Positions 52,779 through 61,739 are shown, counted from the stretch's first letter. The stretch is 64,000 nucleotides of DNA from Nitrospira sp. (GCA_024760545.1 CP060501.1:2207501-2271500); one strand, 5' to 3'. Numbers and translations are program-made. The notes: generated from the sequence alone by a model not told the origin.

Positions 52779-54008
52779 TCAGTTTGGTCGCCCACCCGAC
52801 AGGAGTGCCTTGAGGCGATCGAGGTCGATCGCATCGGCCCGATGACCGTCTCGCCCGACCACCGTCGTGGCCGTCGTCAGGGCGTTCAAAATCGCTTCCT
52901 CCGTCGTTTCTACCGTTGCAGCAATCAGGGGGTTGAGGTGTGTATCCGCCAGATGTGTGAGTGTCAAGACCGGCTCTTTCGGATAGTGGGGGATCACGTT
53001 CGCGGTGGAAAATGCCAAGATGAAATCACCGCTCCCGTGGCGAACGGTCGACCCGGTTCGCGCAAGACCGAGCGCAGCGCGTTTCGCGAGGCGCGTAAGT
53101 TGTCTACCATCCAGCGGCGCATCGGTGGCGATCACAATAATGATAGACCCTTCACTTTGACCGGGTGAACGTGCTTCGGAGAGCTGCGGCGGCTGTTGAT
53201 AAAGCTTTCCGACCGGCACGTTGGCGACTATCAATTCCGGTTTCCGGCCATGGTTCGCATTCACGAGGACCCCGAGCGTATAGCCTCCTTCTTTGTCGGA
53301 TAATTTTCTCGACGCTGTGCCGATACCGCCTTTGAACCCGTACGACACCATACCGGTGCCGGCACCGACGGTACCTTCTTTGACCGGACCACTACTCGCG
53401 CTGTCCAACGCAGCGATCACATCCTGTTCCGAGACATGGCGCCCCTGGATGTCGTTGAGTCGGCCGTCGTCGCACTCCCCCACAACCGGCGTCAGCGTAT
53501 CATCGGTAATGCCGATCTCAGGATAGTGGCGAATCATCCAGCTCACCACTCCGTTGGCGACTCGAGGTACGTTTAACGTGTTCGTGAGGGCGATCGGATA
53601 CTCGAGAAATCCAGACTCCGCCACCCAGGAGAGGCCGGTCATTTCACCGGTTCCATTGAGCACGAAGGCTCCGGCCGCAACTTTTTTGTGCCAGACATCC
53701 TCGCGCGGAATGATGACGGTCACGCCGGTCCTTACCGGTCCATCTCCAGGTCTTAATGGCCCTTCGCCTCGTGTCAACGTCGTATGGCCGACTTTGACCC
53801 CCTCCACGTCGGTAATTGCATTGAACGGACCGGGCTGGTATTGGCCGACCACGATCCCCAAATCGCGCGCACGTTGCCGCTGTCGGTCCGGCTCGGCTGC
53901 GGCGGTGAACAGGCATCCTGAGAGCAGGGCAGTCACACAGGACAGGATCAGCAACCGGGCCGGTCGTTCGCCGAGGGCCCCCATCGCCAATAGAGCATTA
54001 GATTTCAT
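52779..54008 (-). CDS. P1-family (DmpA/BapA-like) aminopeptidase, lipoprotein
   Basis: The 409-residue product starts with a lipoprotein-type signal (LILSCVTALLSGC). It then matches Ntn-type P1 peptidases: FNAITDVEGVKVGHTTL near residue 60, GAGTGMVSYGFKGGIGTASR near 235, and EGSIIIVIATDAPL near 300. In the last segment self-cleavage before the Ser would free the catalytic nucleophile. Family members cleave beta- or D-aminoacyl peptides. ATG 54008 overlaps the nuclease stop by 11 bases; a second Met 8 codons later is possible. Confidence 0.88.
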   Translation of the reverse strand: MKSNALLAMGALGERPARLLILSCVTALLSGCLFTAAAEPDRQRQRARDLGIVVGQYQPGPFNAITDVEGVKVGHTTLTRGEGPLRPGDGPVRTGVTVIIPREDVWHKKVAAGAFVLNGTGEMTGLSWVAESGFLEYPIALTNTLNVPRVANGVVSWMIRHYPEIGITDDTLTPVVGECDDGRLNDIQGRHVSEQDVIAALDSASSGPVKEGTVGAGTGMVSYGFKGGIGTASRKLSDKEGGYTLGVLVNANHGRKPELIVANVPVGKLYQQPPQLSEARSPGQSEGSIIIVIATDAPLDGRQLTRLAKRAALGLARTGSTVRHGSGDFILAFSTANVIPHYPKEPVLTLTHLADTHLNPLIAATVETTEEAILNALTTATTVVGRDGHRADAIDLDRLKALLSGGRPN

Positions 54009-55395
54009 GCGTACTGCCTTGATGGGGAATTCGCACATCGACCTTTGGATGCTCCGCTTGGATCGCGGCGCCCAAGGAGAGGGCCTGCTTTTCTTCCCCA
54101 TGCACAATGAAGATCGTGCTGGGGCGCGGATCAATGGCTCGGACGTAAGCCAGCAGATCGTTGCGGTCCGCGTGGGCCGACAAGCCGTTGAACTTGACGA
54201 TCTGTGCCCGTCGTGGTGTCGGCACGCCGAAGATCGGAACGACGTCCCAGCCCTCGACGAGTTTACGGCCCAGTGTGTGTTCTGCTTGAAAACCCACGAA
54301 CACAATCACATTGGCCTCGTCCTGAATCGCATGTTTGAGATGGTGAATGATGCGTCCGCCTTCGCACATCCCCGATGAGGAGATGATGACACAGGGACCG
54401 CGCATCGTATTGAGCCGTTTGCTGTCTTCGGGTGAGGAGACAAAACGGATGTAGCGGGATGCGAAGACGTCACCCCCGGCGGAGAACGTTTTAAAGGTCT
54501 CTTCGTCATAACAATCAGGGTGACGCTTGAAGACCTCTGTGGTCTTATCGGCCAGCGGCGAATCGATATAAATCGGAACGGGGTCCACGCGACCTTCACC
54601 GACAAGTTCTTTGATTCGCATGACGAGTTCCTGTGTGCGCCCGACCGCGAAAGCAGGCACGATGATCTTGCTCTTGTGCGTCCGGGCATGCTCGAGGAGA
54701 TCCTGCGCCTTCTTCTTCGTCTCTTCACCGACTTGTTCATGTAAACGGTCACCATAGGTGGATTCGAGAATCAGGACATCGCAGGGAGGCGGAGGTTCGG
54801 GATCGCGCAGAATCGGCATGTGCGATCTACCCAGATCTCCGCTGAACAAGACCGTGGTGCTATTGCCTCGCGCCGTATACTTGATCCGGACGGCGGCGGA
54901 TCCCAGAATATGGCCGGCGTCATGAAATGAAGCTGTGAGGCGTGGCGCGATTTTGAGCTGATCTCCGTATCGTACGCCCTCAAATCTTTTGGCAATCTTC
55001 CGGACGTCCTCCCCATCGTACAGCGGGCGAACACAGGTGTTCCCGCGGCGTCGCTCCTGTTTGTTGACATACCGACAATCGTTCTCTTGAACACGAGCCG
55101 AATCTTCGAGCATAAGATTGGCCAGATCGGCCGATGCTCTGGTGAGGTAGACCTTCCCAGAAAAGCCCTGCCGAGGAAGAACCGGCAAGGCTCCTGAGTG
55201 GTCGATATGCGCATGCGAGAGTAAGACGGCGCCTACAGACTTCGGCTCAAAACCCAGCTCGCGGTTGCGCCGGACCGCGTCGTCTCGGCGTCCTTGAAAG
55301 AGCCCGCAATCCAATAAGACCCGAAAGCCCGGTATTTCCAATAGATGTCGGCTCCCAGTGACTGAACGAGCTGCACCGTGGAATGAGAGCTTCAT
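53998..55395 (-). CDS. Metallo-beta-lactamase/beta-CASP ribonuclease
   Basis: The 465-residue enzyme has the metal-binding HAHIDH motif at 61-66, further MBL His/Asp residues in FHDAGHILGS and FSGDLGR, and a beta-CASP domain (ILESTYGDRLH, then ISSSGMCEGG). A C-terminal RMMBL-like part with FNGLSAHADRND follows. This is the CPSF-like clade of RNA-processing nucleases, distinct from RNase J. It probably cuts RNA endo- or exonucleolytically. Its start overlaps the LOG gene stop (ATGA). Confidence 0.92.
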   Translation of the reverse strand: MKLSFHGAARSVTGSRHLLEIPGFRVLLDCGLFQGRRDDAVRRNRELGFEPKSVGAVLLSHAHIDHSGALPVLPRQGFSGKVYLTRASADLANLMLEDSARVQENDCRYVNKQERRRGNTCVRPLYDGEDVRKIAKRFEGVRYGDQLKIAPRLTASFHDAGHILGSAAVRIKYTARGNSTTVLFSGDLGRSHMPILRDPEPPPPCDVLILESTYGDRLHEQVGEETKKKAQDLLEHARTHKSKIIVPAFAVGRTQELVMRIKELVGEGRVDPVPIYIDSPLADKTTEVFKRHPDCYDEETFKTFSAGGDVFASRYIRFVSSPEDSKRLNTMRGPCVIISSSGMCEGGRIIHHLKHAIQDEANVIVFVGFQAEHTLGRKLVEGWDVVPIFGVPTPRRAQIVKFNGLSAHADRNDLLAYVRAIDPRPSTIFIVHGEEKQALSLGAAIQAEHPKVDVRIPHQGSTHEI

Positions 55396-56246
55396 ACGGC
55401 GGGTACCCCACTATGGCGCGCGATCAGGTCCCAGGCTTCCTGAGCCGTCTCGGCATAATGAAAGAGGCGAAGATCTGTTTGAGAGATCAGTCCATTGTCA
55501 ACGAGCCATTGCCAGTTGATCAAACGCTCCCAAAAGTGTCGCCCGACCAGTACAACCAGGACACTCTCCGTTTTGCCGGTTTGCAATAACGTGAGGGTTT
55601 CGAATAACTCATCAAGGGTGCCGAATCCTCCGGGGAAGGCGACAAGTGCCTTGGCACGGATGAGGAAATGCATCTTTCTGATGGCGAAATAGCGAAATTG
55701 AAAACTAAGCCTTGGCGTGACGTAGGGGTTGGGGTGCTGTTCGTGGGGAAGGGTAATGTTGAAGCCGATGGATTTGGCGTTCACATCCGCCGCCCCACGG
55801 TTGGCGGCTTCCATAATGCCGGGGCCTCCGCCGGTCACGATAACGTAGTCGCAACGGCCATCAATCTGGCAGGTTGACGATACCACCCGACCAAATTCCC
55901 GGGCGACGTCATAATACTTTGCGAGTTCGAGCTGCCTTTTGGCGATCGCCACTTTCTGTTGCCGGACAGGATCGTCCGAAGCACCAACCGCGTCCTCTTC
56001 CGCCGCCTGTACTGCCTGCCTTGCAGCAGCCGGCTCGAGAAGCCGTGAGCTGCCGAAGACGACGATGGTGGACCTGATGCCTTCTTCCCGTTGAATCAAT
56101 TCGGGTTTAAGCAGCTCAAGCCCGATCCGGACAGAACGCAGCTCATCTCGTTGAAGAAACTCAGTGTCCTTATCGGCCGGGATGTAGGAAGAGAACAGTT
56201 CGTCACTGTTGTGGGGATGTGGATGATCGGAAGTATTCCGGCCCAT
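55392..56246 (-). CDS. LOG-family protein (Rossmann-fold nucleotide-binding)
   Basis: The 284-residue protein contains the two LOG-family motifs GGGPGIMEAANRGA and PGGFGTLDELFE. Small LOG proteins release free cytokinin bases from nucleotide monophosphates. Longer bacterial forms like this one, with an N-terminal 100-residue extension, are likely phosphoribohydrolases or nucleotide sensors of unknown target. The first 44 bases overlap the end of the upstream lipoprotein gene, so a later start cannot be excluded. Confidence 0.9.
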   Translation of the reverse strand: MGRNTSDHPHPHNSDELFSSYIPADKDTEFLQRDELRSVRIGLELLKPELIQREEGIRSTIVVFGSSRLLEPAAARQAVQAAEEDAVGASDDPVRQQKVAIAKRQLELAKYYDVAREFGRVVSSTCQIDGRCDYVIVTGGGPGIMEAANRGAADVNAKSIGFNITLPHEQHPNPYVTPRLSFQFRYFAIRKMHFLIRAKALVAFPGGFGTLDELFETLTLLQTGKTESVLVVLVGRHFWERLINWQWLVDNGLISQTDLRLFHYAETAQEAWDLIARHSGVPAV

Positions 56247-56736
56247 GGCGCGCCATTATAGCGAGGCCACCGGCCGGCGGCAATTCGTTGGAAATGGACA
56301 GCCTTGATTGTTGGAAGGGATAGGGGTGAAAGGGAGGCCTGAGGAAATGACGTTGAAACCCCTGCTCTAACACAACCCACTGAGAATCACACAATACTTG
56401 GAACGAGTCGACGCCGAGTCCCGTACGTGAAAAGATCAAATCTGGATCCACGGGCGTCCAAGGTTTCGCCAACCACCCAAAATTGACACGTGAGTATTTC
56501 AGGTCGAGAAATCGGTACGTGGCGACAATCCCTGTATCTGAATTGGAGATGGAATCGGGGGCCCCCAACCTGGCAACCACATCAGCAAGTTTGGTCTTTC
56601 CTGGAACAATGAAGGCAACATCTTCTGGGGAGAGAGTGGTATTCAGAGAGATCCGGACCACGTTACAGCCGAGTGAAGGTAAACCGACCATCACGGCTAG
56701 CAAGAACGGAGTAACCTTTCTCCATACGCTGATCAT
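56203..56736 (-). CDS. BamE-like lipoprotein, second of tandem pair
   Basis: The 177-residue product has a lipoprotein signal with lipobox PSLGC near residue 24. A small BamE/SmpA-like domain follows (FIVPGKTKLADVVARLGAPDSISN), then a longer C-terminal tail. ATG 56736 lies one base after the stop of the upstream lipoprotein gene. The domain is used for protein contacts in the outer-membrane assembly machinery and in other lipoproteins; the role here is unknown. Confidence 0.72.
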   Translation of the reverse strand: MISVWRKVTPFLLAVMVGLPSLGCNVVRISLNTTLSPEDVAFIVPGKTKLADVVARLGAPDSISNSDTGIVATYRFLDLKYSRVNFGWLAKPWTPVDPDLIFSRTGLGVDSFQVLCDSQWVVLEQGFQRHFLRPPFHPYPFQQSRLSISNELPPAGGLAIMARHGPEYFRSSTSPQQ

Positions 56737-56737
56737 G

Positions 56738-57124
56738 TCACTCCCCAAATGGCCAGAATCGGAACTCCATGCCGTCTGTGCGTCTTGATGCGATGACGTC
56801 TTCGACAAGCCCATCCCGATTCAAGATGACGAACAGGTCATCACTTCTAATGGAAAGACGGGTGAAATTGAGGAGGATCAGCAGCAGACTTCCTGCTTTT
56901 GCGTCGTATCGATAGTACTGAAAAACGTCTCGTCCATTGAGCTGCAGCAGCCGATCGGGCGCCCCGAGTAATTGAAACACTTCGGCTTTCGTGGTTGTGC
57001 CTTTATGAATGGCGGCGATGGTATCGGGCTTGATATCGTCACCCAAGGTGCCTCGACTGAAGGCGCAGCCTTGAGACAGAAACACGAGAACCAAGAGCCC
57101 AAAAATGTAGCGACTGAGTTTCAT
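56738..57124 (-). CDS. BamE-like lipoprotein, first of tandem pair
   Basis: The 128-residue product has a lipobox FLSQGC near residue 20 and a SmpA/OmlA-like fold (AAIHKGTTTKAEVFQLLGAPDRLLQ, then QYYRYDAKAG and LFVILNRDGLVED). Length is normal for BamE. Its start overlaps the GNAT stop (ATGA), and its stop abuts the next lipoprotein. It could be the BamE of this organism, but such domains are common and I would not assign it firmly. Confidence 0.78.
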   Translation of the reverse strand: MKLSRYIFGLLVLVFLSQGCAFSRGTLGDDIKPDTIAAIHKGTTTKAEVFQLLGAPDRLLQLNGRDVFQYYRYDAKAGSLLLILLNFTRLSIRSDDLFVILNRDGLVEDVIASRRTDGMEFRFWPFGE

Positions 57125-57639
57125 GGCAACTCCTTGTTCATTTCTGTATCGAACGGATGCCCAAGGACAAAATCCCGTTCATAGACGGCATAGACGGATG
57201 GCAACAACCCAACCCGTTGGTAAACAGATTGAGCCCTGTGATTCTGCCGTTCGACGTACAATCGGATCCCGCAGACTCGCGGATCACTTTTGGCTTTGGT
57301 GACGATATGATCGTGCAGGGCTCGAAATACTCCCACCCCGCGCCGGTCCGGTGCAACATAGACACTCTGAATCCACCAAAAGAGCCCGTTGCGCCAGTCA
57401 CTCCACTCATACGTGATCATCAATTGACCGACAGGTTTGTGGCCGCTTACTTCCGGGAGCTCAGCAACGAGATAAAACCCATACTCAGGGGTCCCCAGAA
57501 ATGCCAAGGTTCCTGCGCGGAGTGTGGACAGATCCAGCCGGCGATGCTCTGTTTCAAGTGCCATCGCGCTATTGTACTGGACAATGGTCTCTACATCGTC
57601 CAGGCAGGCCGGCCTAATGTGGATTCTGTCAGAAGTCAT
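57121..57639 (-). CDS. GNAT-family N-acetyltransferase
   Basis: The 172-residue protein follows the GNAT pattern. N-terminal IRPACLDDVETIVQYN is followed by a central strand YEWSDWRNGLFWWIQSVYV and the acetyl-CoA loop PDRRGVGVFRALHDHI. A C-terminal IRLYVERQNHRAQSVYQRVG segment comes last. It would transfer acetyl from acetyl-CoA to an amine; the target is unknown. It overlaps the following lipoprotein gene by 4 bases. Confidence 0.9.
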   Translation of the reverse strand: MTSDRIHIRPACLDDVETIVQYNSAMALETEHRRLDLSTLRAGTLAFLGTPEYGFYLVAELPEVSGHKPVGQLMITYEWSDWRNGLFWWIQSVYVAPDRRGVGVFRALHDHIVTKAKSDPRVCGIRLYVERQNHRAQSVYQRVGLLPSVYAVYERDFVLGHPFDTEMNKELP

Positions 57640-57642
57640 TGA

Positions 57643-58251
57643 TCACGAGGAGATCGATTGTGATGTGCCGAGCCAGCCGTTCTTCGGCTTATAGAAACCC
57701 GCTGAGAACTCCATTTTCATGGCATCCTCAGGGAGAAGATTAATCGGGACGAGCGCCTGTTCCGGGATGAAAGCCAGGAATCCTGTAAAGGGATGGATGG
57801 CGGTTGGTACGAACACCATGAAAAGAGTGTCTGATGGCGCGACCTGGATCGATGGGGGGGCCGCGCCCATCACAAACCCTAGAGCCCAGCATCCATCGCG
57901 AGGAAAGGGAAACGCAACAACCTTGCTGCGGCCAAATCGAGATCGGAAATTTAGAACATCGGTCATGCCCTTCAATGTCAGGTAGATGCTCTGCACGAGC
58001 GGGATCTGTTCAAGGCGCTGCTCTAAGCGCGCCAATAAATTATGACCGATCACGTGATCAGCAATGAGCCCGGCAATAATAAGTAGAAGCACCAAGAGGA
58101 GCAAACCCAGTCCGGGGAGTGGATTCAACATGTATCGACCGACCAAGCCATCGAGTGTCGTAAAGAGGGCTGACAGAATCAAGAAGGTAGCCCAGGCAGG
58201 GAGCAAGACAATGAGTCCAGTCACGCAGGTTCGCCAGAAGGCTTTGATCAT
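57643..58251 (-). CDS. DUF502 membrane protein
   Basis: The 202-residue protein has two membrane helices near the N-terminus (CVTGLIVLLPAWATFLIL and GLGLLLLVLLLIIAGLIA) and the DUF502 segments LVQSIYLTLKGMTDVLN and GFVMGAAPP. A cytoplasmic/periplasmic beta-rich tail follows, with FVPTAIHPFTGFLAFIP. Homologues are widespread and uncharacterised. It heads the long minus-strand gene run and is divergent from the Trm112-like gene. Confidence 0.88.
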   Translation of the reverse strand: MIKAFWRTCVTGLIVLLPAWATFLILSALFTTLDGLVGRYMLNPLPGLGLLLLVLLLIIAGLIADHVIGHNLLARLEQRLEQIPLVQSIYLTLKGMTDVLNFRSRFGRSKVVAFPFPRDGCWALGFVMGAAPPSIQVAPSDTLFMVFVPTAIHPFTGFLAFIPEQALVPINLLPEDAMKMEFSAGFYKPKNGWLGTSQSISS

Positions 58252-58387
58252 GATGGAAGACCTTTGAGCAATTCCATGCCAGTGTAGCAGAAATGGGCAT
58301 TCAAGAGGAGTTCTTCGGAACAGCTTGCGCTCTCTACTCCTATCGACTATTCTAGCGCCTTCCTAGAGACAGGAAGATTGAAGACTC

Positions 58388-58648
58388 ATGAGTATTGATT
58401 CGGATCTCCTTGCTATTCTCTGTTGCCCTGAGACCAAGCAGCCGGTGAGTGTCGCCGATGGTTCCCTCATTGAAAAGATCAATGCGGCCCTTGCACGTGG
58501 GGAATTGAAAAATAAGGGGAACAGGCCGGTGACTGGGCAAATCGATGGAGGTCTGCTTCGTGCGGATCAGAAAATTCTTTACCCTATACGAGATAGCATC
58601 CCGGTGATGCTGATCGAGGAGGGTATTCCGATTGAACAAATCCAGTGA
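58388..58648 (+). CDS. Trm112-like small protein
   Basis: The 86-residue protein has the Trm112 layout: LLAILCCPETKQPV at the N-terminus with two Cys, a middle insertion and a YPIRDSIPVMLIEEG C-terminal strand. Eukaryotic Trm112 activates methyltransferases. Bacterial forms often lack part of the zinc site, as here, where the second Cys pair is missing. Function in bacteria is unknown. Confidence 0.85.
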   Translation: MSIDSDLLAILCCPETKQPVSVADGSLIEKINAALARGELKNKGNRPVTGQIDGGLLRADQKILYPIRDSIPVMLIEEGIPIEQIQ

Positions 58649-58848
58649 TCGAGAGAAGGCCTTTCTTCTGTCTTCCTAATCTTCTTCCTCAGAACACCCC
58701 CGGTATGAGACTCTCGATTTCTGGTCTTCCGGTTTCCCTTCTGTTGGTGGTGACAGAGTGTAACCGGCACGGGCTGTAGATGGTTAAGCCACCGTTGTGC
58801 ATCTCGCAGACCCCCAACCGAAACCTGGAATGAATAGGACTTTCTGGT

Positions 58849-59136
58849 CTAAGGGCTGACGATTTGAACGGTCTTCACCGCCGCTTCCGTTTTGGAGCCG
58901 GTGGATGTGCCGCAGTGAATGCAGAGATACTCATAAAGATTACCTGTTGGGAGCACGAGAAGTAAGCGTTCTCTGGTAGGTGTAGCGACTCGGCAACGTG
59001 GGCAGAAGAGCAGAGAAGCATTCAGAGAGCCGAATTGTCCTTGAGCCTCTTCGGGGCTTCTTCGCAGGCGAGTTCTAGGTGCCTGGCGAGTGCCTGGGAT
59101 CCAGGGGGTTCCTGGTTTTCGTGGAGGTTGAGGCAT
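58849..59136 (-). CDS. Small zinc-ribbon protein
   Basis: The 95-residue protein has a Pro/Arg-rich N-terminal half (about residues 1-35). A compact domain with CPRC near residue 45 and CIHC near 73 follows, an arrangement that should bind one zinc ion. No enzyme motif is present. It could bind nucleic acid or a protein. Isolated gene. Confidence 0.6.
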   Translation of the reverse strand: MPQPPRKPGTPWIPGTRQAPRTRLRRSPEEAQGQFGSLNASLLFCPRCRVATPTRERLLLVLPTGNLYEYLCIHCGTSTGSKTEAAVKTVQIVSP

Positions 59137-59322
59137 ATAGCAATATTATTGATGAACGGTCGGTAGGGTCAAGTAGTAATCTGATAGAGGGCCGGGTCCG
59201 GATAGCTCTCCGAAAGCATGTGGCGTAGTGAAAAGTACTTATGTGTTTTCAGGAGAGTGACACGGGGCCTTGCCTCTGCATCTCTTGTGTGAGACAGAGG
59301 AGCCCCGCTTAAAACATACCCA

Positions 59323-59691
59323 TTAGACGGTCGTCTTGGCAGACTCGATCTCGGTTGCGGTAATCAGGCTGGAGAGATAGTCGGCAACGAAATTGAGGGC
59401 TTCTTCGCGTCCGTCCGCTCGGCGGCCTTTTTCTCTGCGTTGGACGGATAGTTCGTGTTCCAAATCCGATTTCACTTCACTCAAGATACGCTGGAGCGAG
59501 GACGGCGTGAGGTTCGCATCCATCTCTTCAAGTTCCTGACAACGGTCAAGCACCCAGTTTAGCCCTTCAATGCGTCCGGCGTAATGTTCCTGTTCAGCCG
59601 TATCGATCCGCGCCATCGCGGTAGCGAAGGTTTGTGCTTCATAAATCAAGTTGTAGAAACTGGTGACGGCCCTTTGCAGCGATGGATTCAT
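59323..59691 (-). CDS. Hypothetical helical protein (122 aa)
   Basis: The 122-residue protein is fully soluble and helix-rich (SLQRAVTSFYNLIYEAQTF, RIEGLNWVLDRCQELEEM and a Lys/Arg-rich segment near 90). GGAGAATC precedes ATG 59691. It may be a small helical-bundle regulator. No family recognised. Same strand as nxrAB, but beyond their terminator. Confidence 0.65.
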   Translation of the reverse strand: MNPSLQRAVTSFYNLIYEAQTFATAMARIDTAEQEHYAGRIEGLNWVLDRCQELEEMDANLTPSSLQRILSEVKSDLEHELSVQRREKGRRADGREEALNFVADYLSSLITATEIESAKTTV

Positions 59692-59763
59692 GATTCTCCT
59701 TCTCTTATGGATGAAGGGTAATTATACATGAGATTGCAGTGCCGACAAGGAGTATTTTTGTTG

Positions 59764-60093
59764 TTATGTGAAGAGGAGGGAATGAAACTCGTTCATGAAC
59801 CCGTAGTAGAGGGAGGCGAAGTCTTTTAGACAGTCTGGGCTGGTTTCCTTCAATCGTTTGAAAAAGAAGACCTGAGTGCGGGGGTCGAGTTGTTCGAGCA
59901 ATTGGCTCAGTTGGGCCATGGAATAGCTGCCGGCCGGGACACTCAGGATATAGTGGACAAGTCGCTCTACAAATTGCTGGGCGACATATTCGCTGTTGAG
60001 GTAGCCATCTGGGAGTTTGCCGGCGGCGAGGAACTCGTCAAATGGAATGGCCTGCGCAGCAAAGGGGACTGATTGCTGCTGATCGGATATCAC
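59764..60093 (-). CDS. Hypothetical protein (109 aa)
   Basis: The 109-residue soluble protein (FDEFLAAGKLPDGYLNSEYV near the N-terminus, SQLLEQLDPRTQVFFFKRLK in the middle) is rich in aromatic and acidic residues. It probably shares a transcript with the 122-residue gene 72 bases downstream. The start at 60093 is reasonable (GAGCACTTTC upstream is weak). Unknown function. Confidence 0.6.
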   Translation of the reverse strand: MISDQQQSVPFAAQAIPFDEFLAAGKLPDGYLNSEYVAQQFVERLVHYILSVPAGSYSMAQLSQLLEQLDPRTQVFFFKRLKETSPDCLKDFASLYYGFMNEFHSLLFT

Positions 60094-60294
60094 GCTGAAA
60101 GTGCTCCCTCGTAGTAGAGCTCAAAATACGACCTTCCAAAACTCTACTGGAGGGAATATATCTCGTCAAGTGCGCAGAAGAAGTGGCATCTTCTGAGCCG
60201 AAAGACCGATGCGAGAGATATGTGATGCTCTGATAAGCCCTAGAGACGATAGGCACTATGCCATCTGATGCCGAAACATAATCTTAAGACTCGG

Positions 60295-60344
60295 TATAAA
60301 AAGAGAAGGGCAGAGCTCCTGGTTGGAACTCCGCCCTTCTCTCT
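60295..60344 (-). terminator. Intrinsic terminator of nxrAB
   Basis: On the minus strand AGAGAAGGGC (60342-60333) pairs with GCCCTTCTCT (60311-60302). An inner GGAG/CTCT-like extension and a 12-base loop complete the hairpin, followed by TTTTTATA. It lies 54 bases after the nxrB stop. Confidence 0.85.
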
Positions 60345-60395
60345 AACCTGCCCGCCCCCGAAACCGACGACGGGAGTGGACCCCGCGCGCCAGGC

Positions 60396-61685
60396 CTAGA
60401 GCCAGGTGACGCGTTCGGCGGGGCGAATATAGATGGGCTCCTCGACCTGAATACGGGCGACTTCCTTGCCCGACTTGTTGAAGCCCAAGACCGTATCGTT
60501 GTACATCTCGAACCGCTTGCCGTGGATCTGCGTCTCGAAGACTTTCGGCCCGGGAATCACGTCATAGCGGAAGACGATCTGCTGGCTGGCCCGCCACAGC
60601 TGCAGCACGGCCAACAGTTCCCGGCTCGGCACGAGATACTTCTCGATGGCATTGTCGACCCCGGGACCGAACATCTGCCGGGCATAGCCGCGCGGGCTGT
60701 GCCGCGGCGGAATGTAGTAGCCATTGGGCTCGGTCCCCCATTGCGGATAGAGCGGGAGCGCCACTTGCTCGACCCGAATGGCGTAGTACAGGGGGTGCCA
60801 CCGATCCTCCGCCCAGAGGCCGTCCTCCCCGATCCGCACCAGGCTCTGCATGCGAATCTTGCCGACGCAGGCCGCCATACAGCGCGTTTCCATCGGCTCG
60901 CCGCCCGTCAGCGGATCCTTGCCTTCGATCCGGGGATAGCACGCGATACACTTTTCACTGACTCGGGTCGTCCCCCGGTACATCGGCTTCTTGTACGGAC
61001 ACTGCTCGACACATTTCTTGTACCCCCGGCAGCGGTTCTGATCGATCAAGACGATGCCGTCCTCCGGCCGCTTGTAGATCGCTTTGCGCGGGCAGGCGGC
61101 CAAGCAGCCCGGGTAGGTACAGTGGTTACAGATCCGCTGCAGGTAGAAGAAGAAGGTTTCGTGCTCCGGCAGGCTGCTCCCCGTCATTTTCCACGGCTCG
61201 TCCCGGGAGAAGCCGGTCTTGTCGATCCCTTCGACCAAGGCCCGCATGGAGGTGGCGGTGTCTTCGTAGATGTTCACGAACCGCCATTCCTGGTCGGTCG
61301 GAATGTACCCGATCGCGGCCTGGCCCACTTTGGCCCCCGCATCGAAGATGGTCATCCCTTCGAACACGCCGTAGGGCGCATGGTGTTTGCGGCCCACCCG
61401 CACGTTCCACACCTGCCCTCCGGGGTTGACCTGTTCGATCAGCTGCGTGATCTTCACGTCGTAGAACTGCGGGTACCCGCCATAGGGCTTGGTCTCCACG
61501 TTGTTCCACCACATGTATTCCTGCCCCTTGGAGAACAGCCACGTCGACTTGTCCGCCATGCTGCAGGTCTGGCACGCCAGGCACCGGTTGATGTTGAACA
61601 CAAAGGCAAACTGCCACTTCGGATGTCGTTCCTCGTACGGGTACAACATCTTCCGCCCCAGTTGCCAGTTATAGACTTCAGGCAT
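60396..61685 (-). CDS. nxrB: Nitrite oxidoreductase beta subunit
   Basis: The 429-residue iron-sulfur protein of the type II DMSO-reductase group carries electrons from the molybdenum subunit. Cys groups for several clusters are visible: CLACQTC at residues 35-41, CNHCTYPGCLAACP near 190, CRGYKKCVEQCP near 223, and CIACYP with CMAAC near 250-275. At the fourth position of the first group (CxxCxxCxxx) there is Asp45 where Cys is usual. GGAGAGAC precedes the start. It follows nxrA by 75 bases. Confidence 0.96.
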   Translation of the reverse strand: MPEVYNWQLGRKMLYPYEERHPKWQFAFVFNINRCLACQTCSMADKSTWLFSKGQEYMWWNNVETKPYGGYPQFYDVKITQLIEQVNPGGQVWNVRVGRKHHAPYGVFEGMTIFDAGAKVGQAAIGYIPTDQEWRFVNIYEDTATSMRALVEGIDKTGFSRDEPWKMTGSSLPEHETFFFYLQRICNHCTYPGCLAACPRKAIYKRPEDGIVLIDQNRCRGYKKCVEQCPYKKPMYRGTTRVSEKCIACYPRIEGKDPLTGGEPMETRCMAACVGKIRMQSLVRIGEDGLWAEDRWHPLYYAIRVEQVALPLYPQWGTEPNGYYIPPRHSPRGYARQMFGPGVDNAIEKYLVPSRELLAVLQLWRASQQIVFRYDVIPGPKVFETQIHGKRFEMYNDTVLGFNKSGKEVARIQVEEPIYIRPAERVTWL

Positions 61686-61717
61686 TGCGTCTCTCCTTTT
61701 CGTTCGGTCCGAGGGAC

Positions 61718-61739
61718 GGGGCCGCGTGGAGGCGGCCCC
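61718..61739 (-). promoter_or_regulatory. Hairpin between nxrA and nxrB
   Basis: GGGGCCGC (61718-61725) pairs perfectly with GCGGCCCC (61732-61739) around a 6-base loop in the nxrA-nxrB gap. There is no U-tract. It may protect the nxrB end of a processed message or modulate the subunit ratio. Confidence 0.5.

Noticed and set aside
54009-54305. Upstream extension of the P1 peptidase by about 99 residues
   Set aside because: The extension lies entirely inside the nuclease gene in another frame and has low-complexity composition; the lipoprotein signal starts at 54008.
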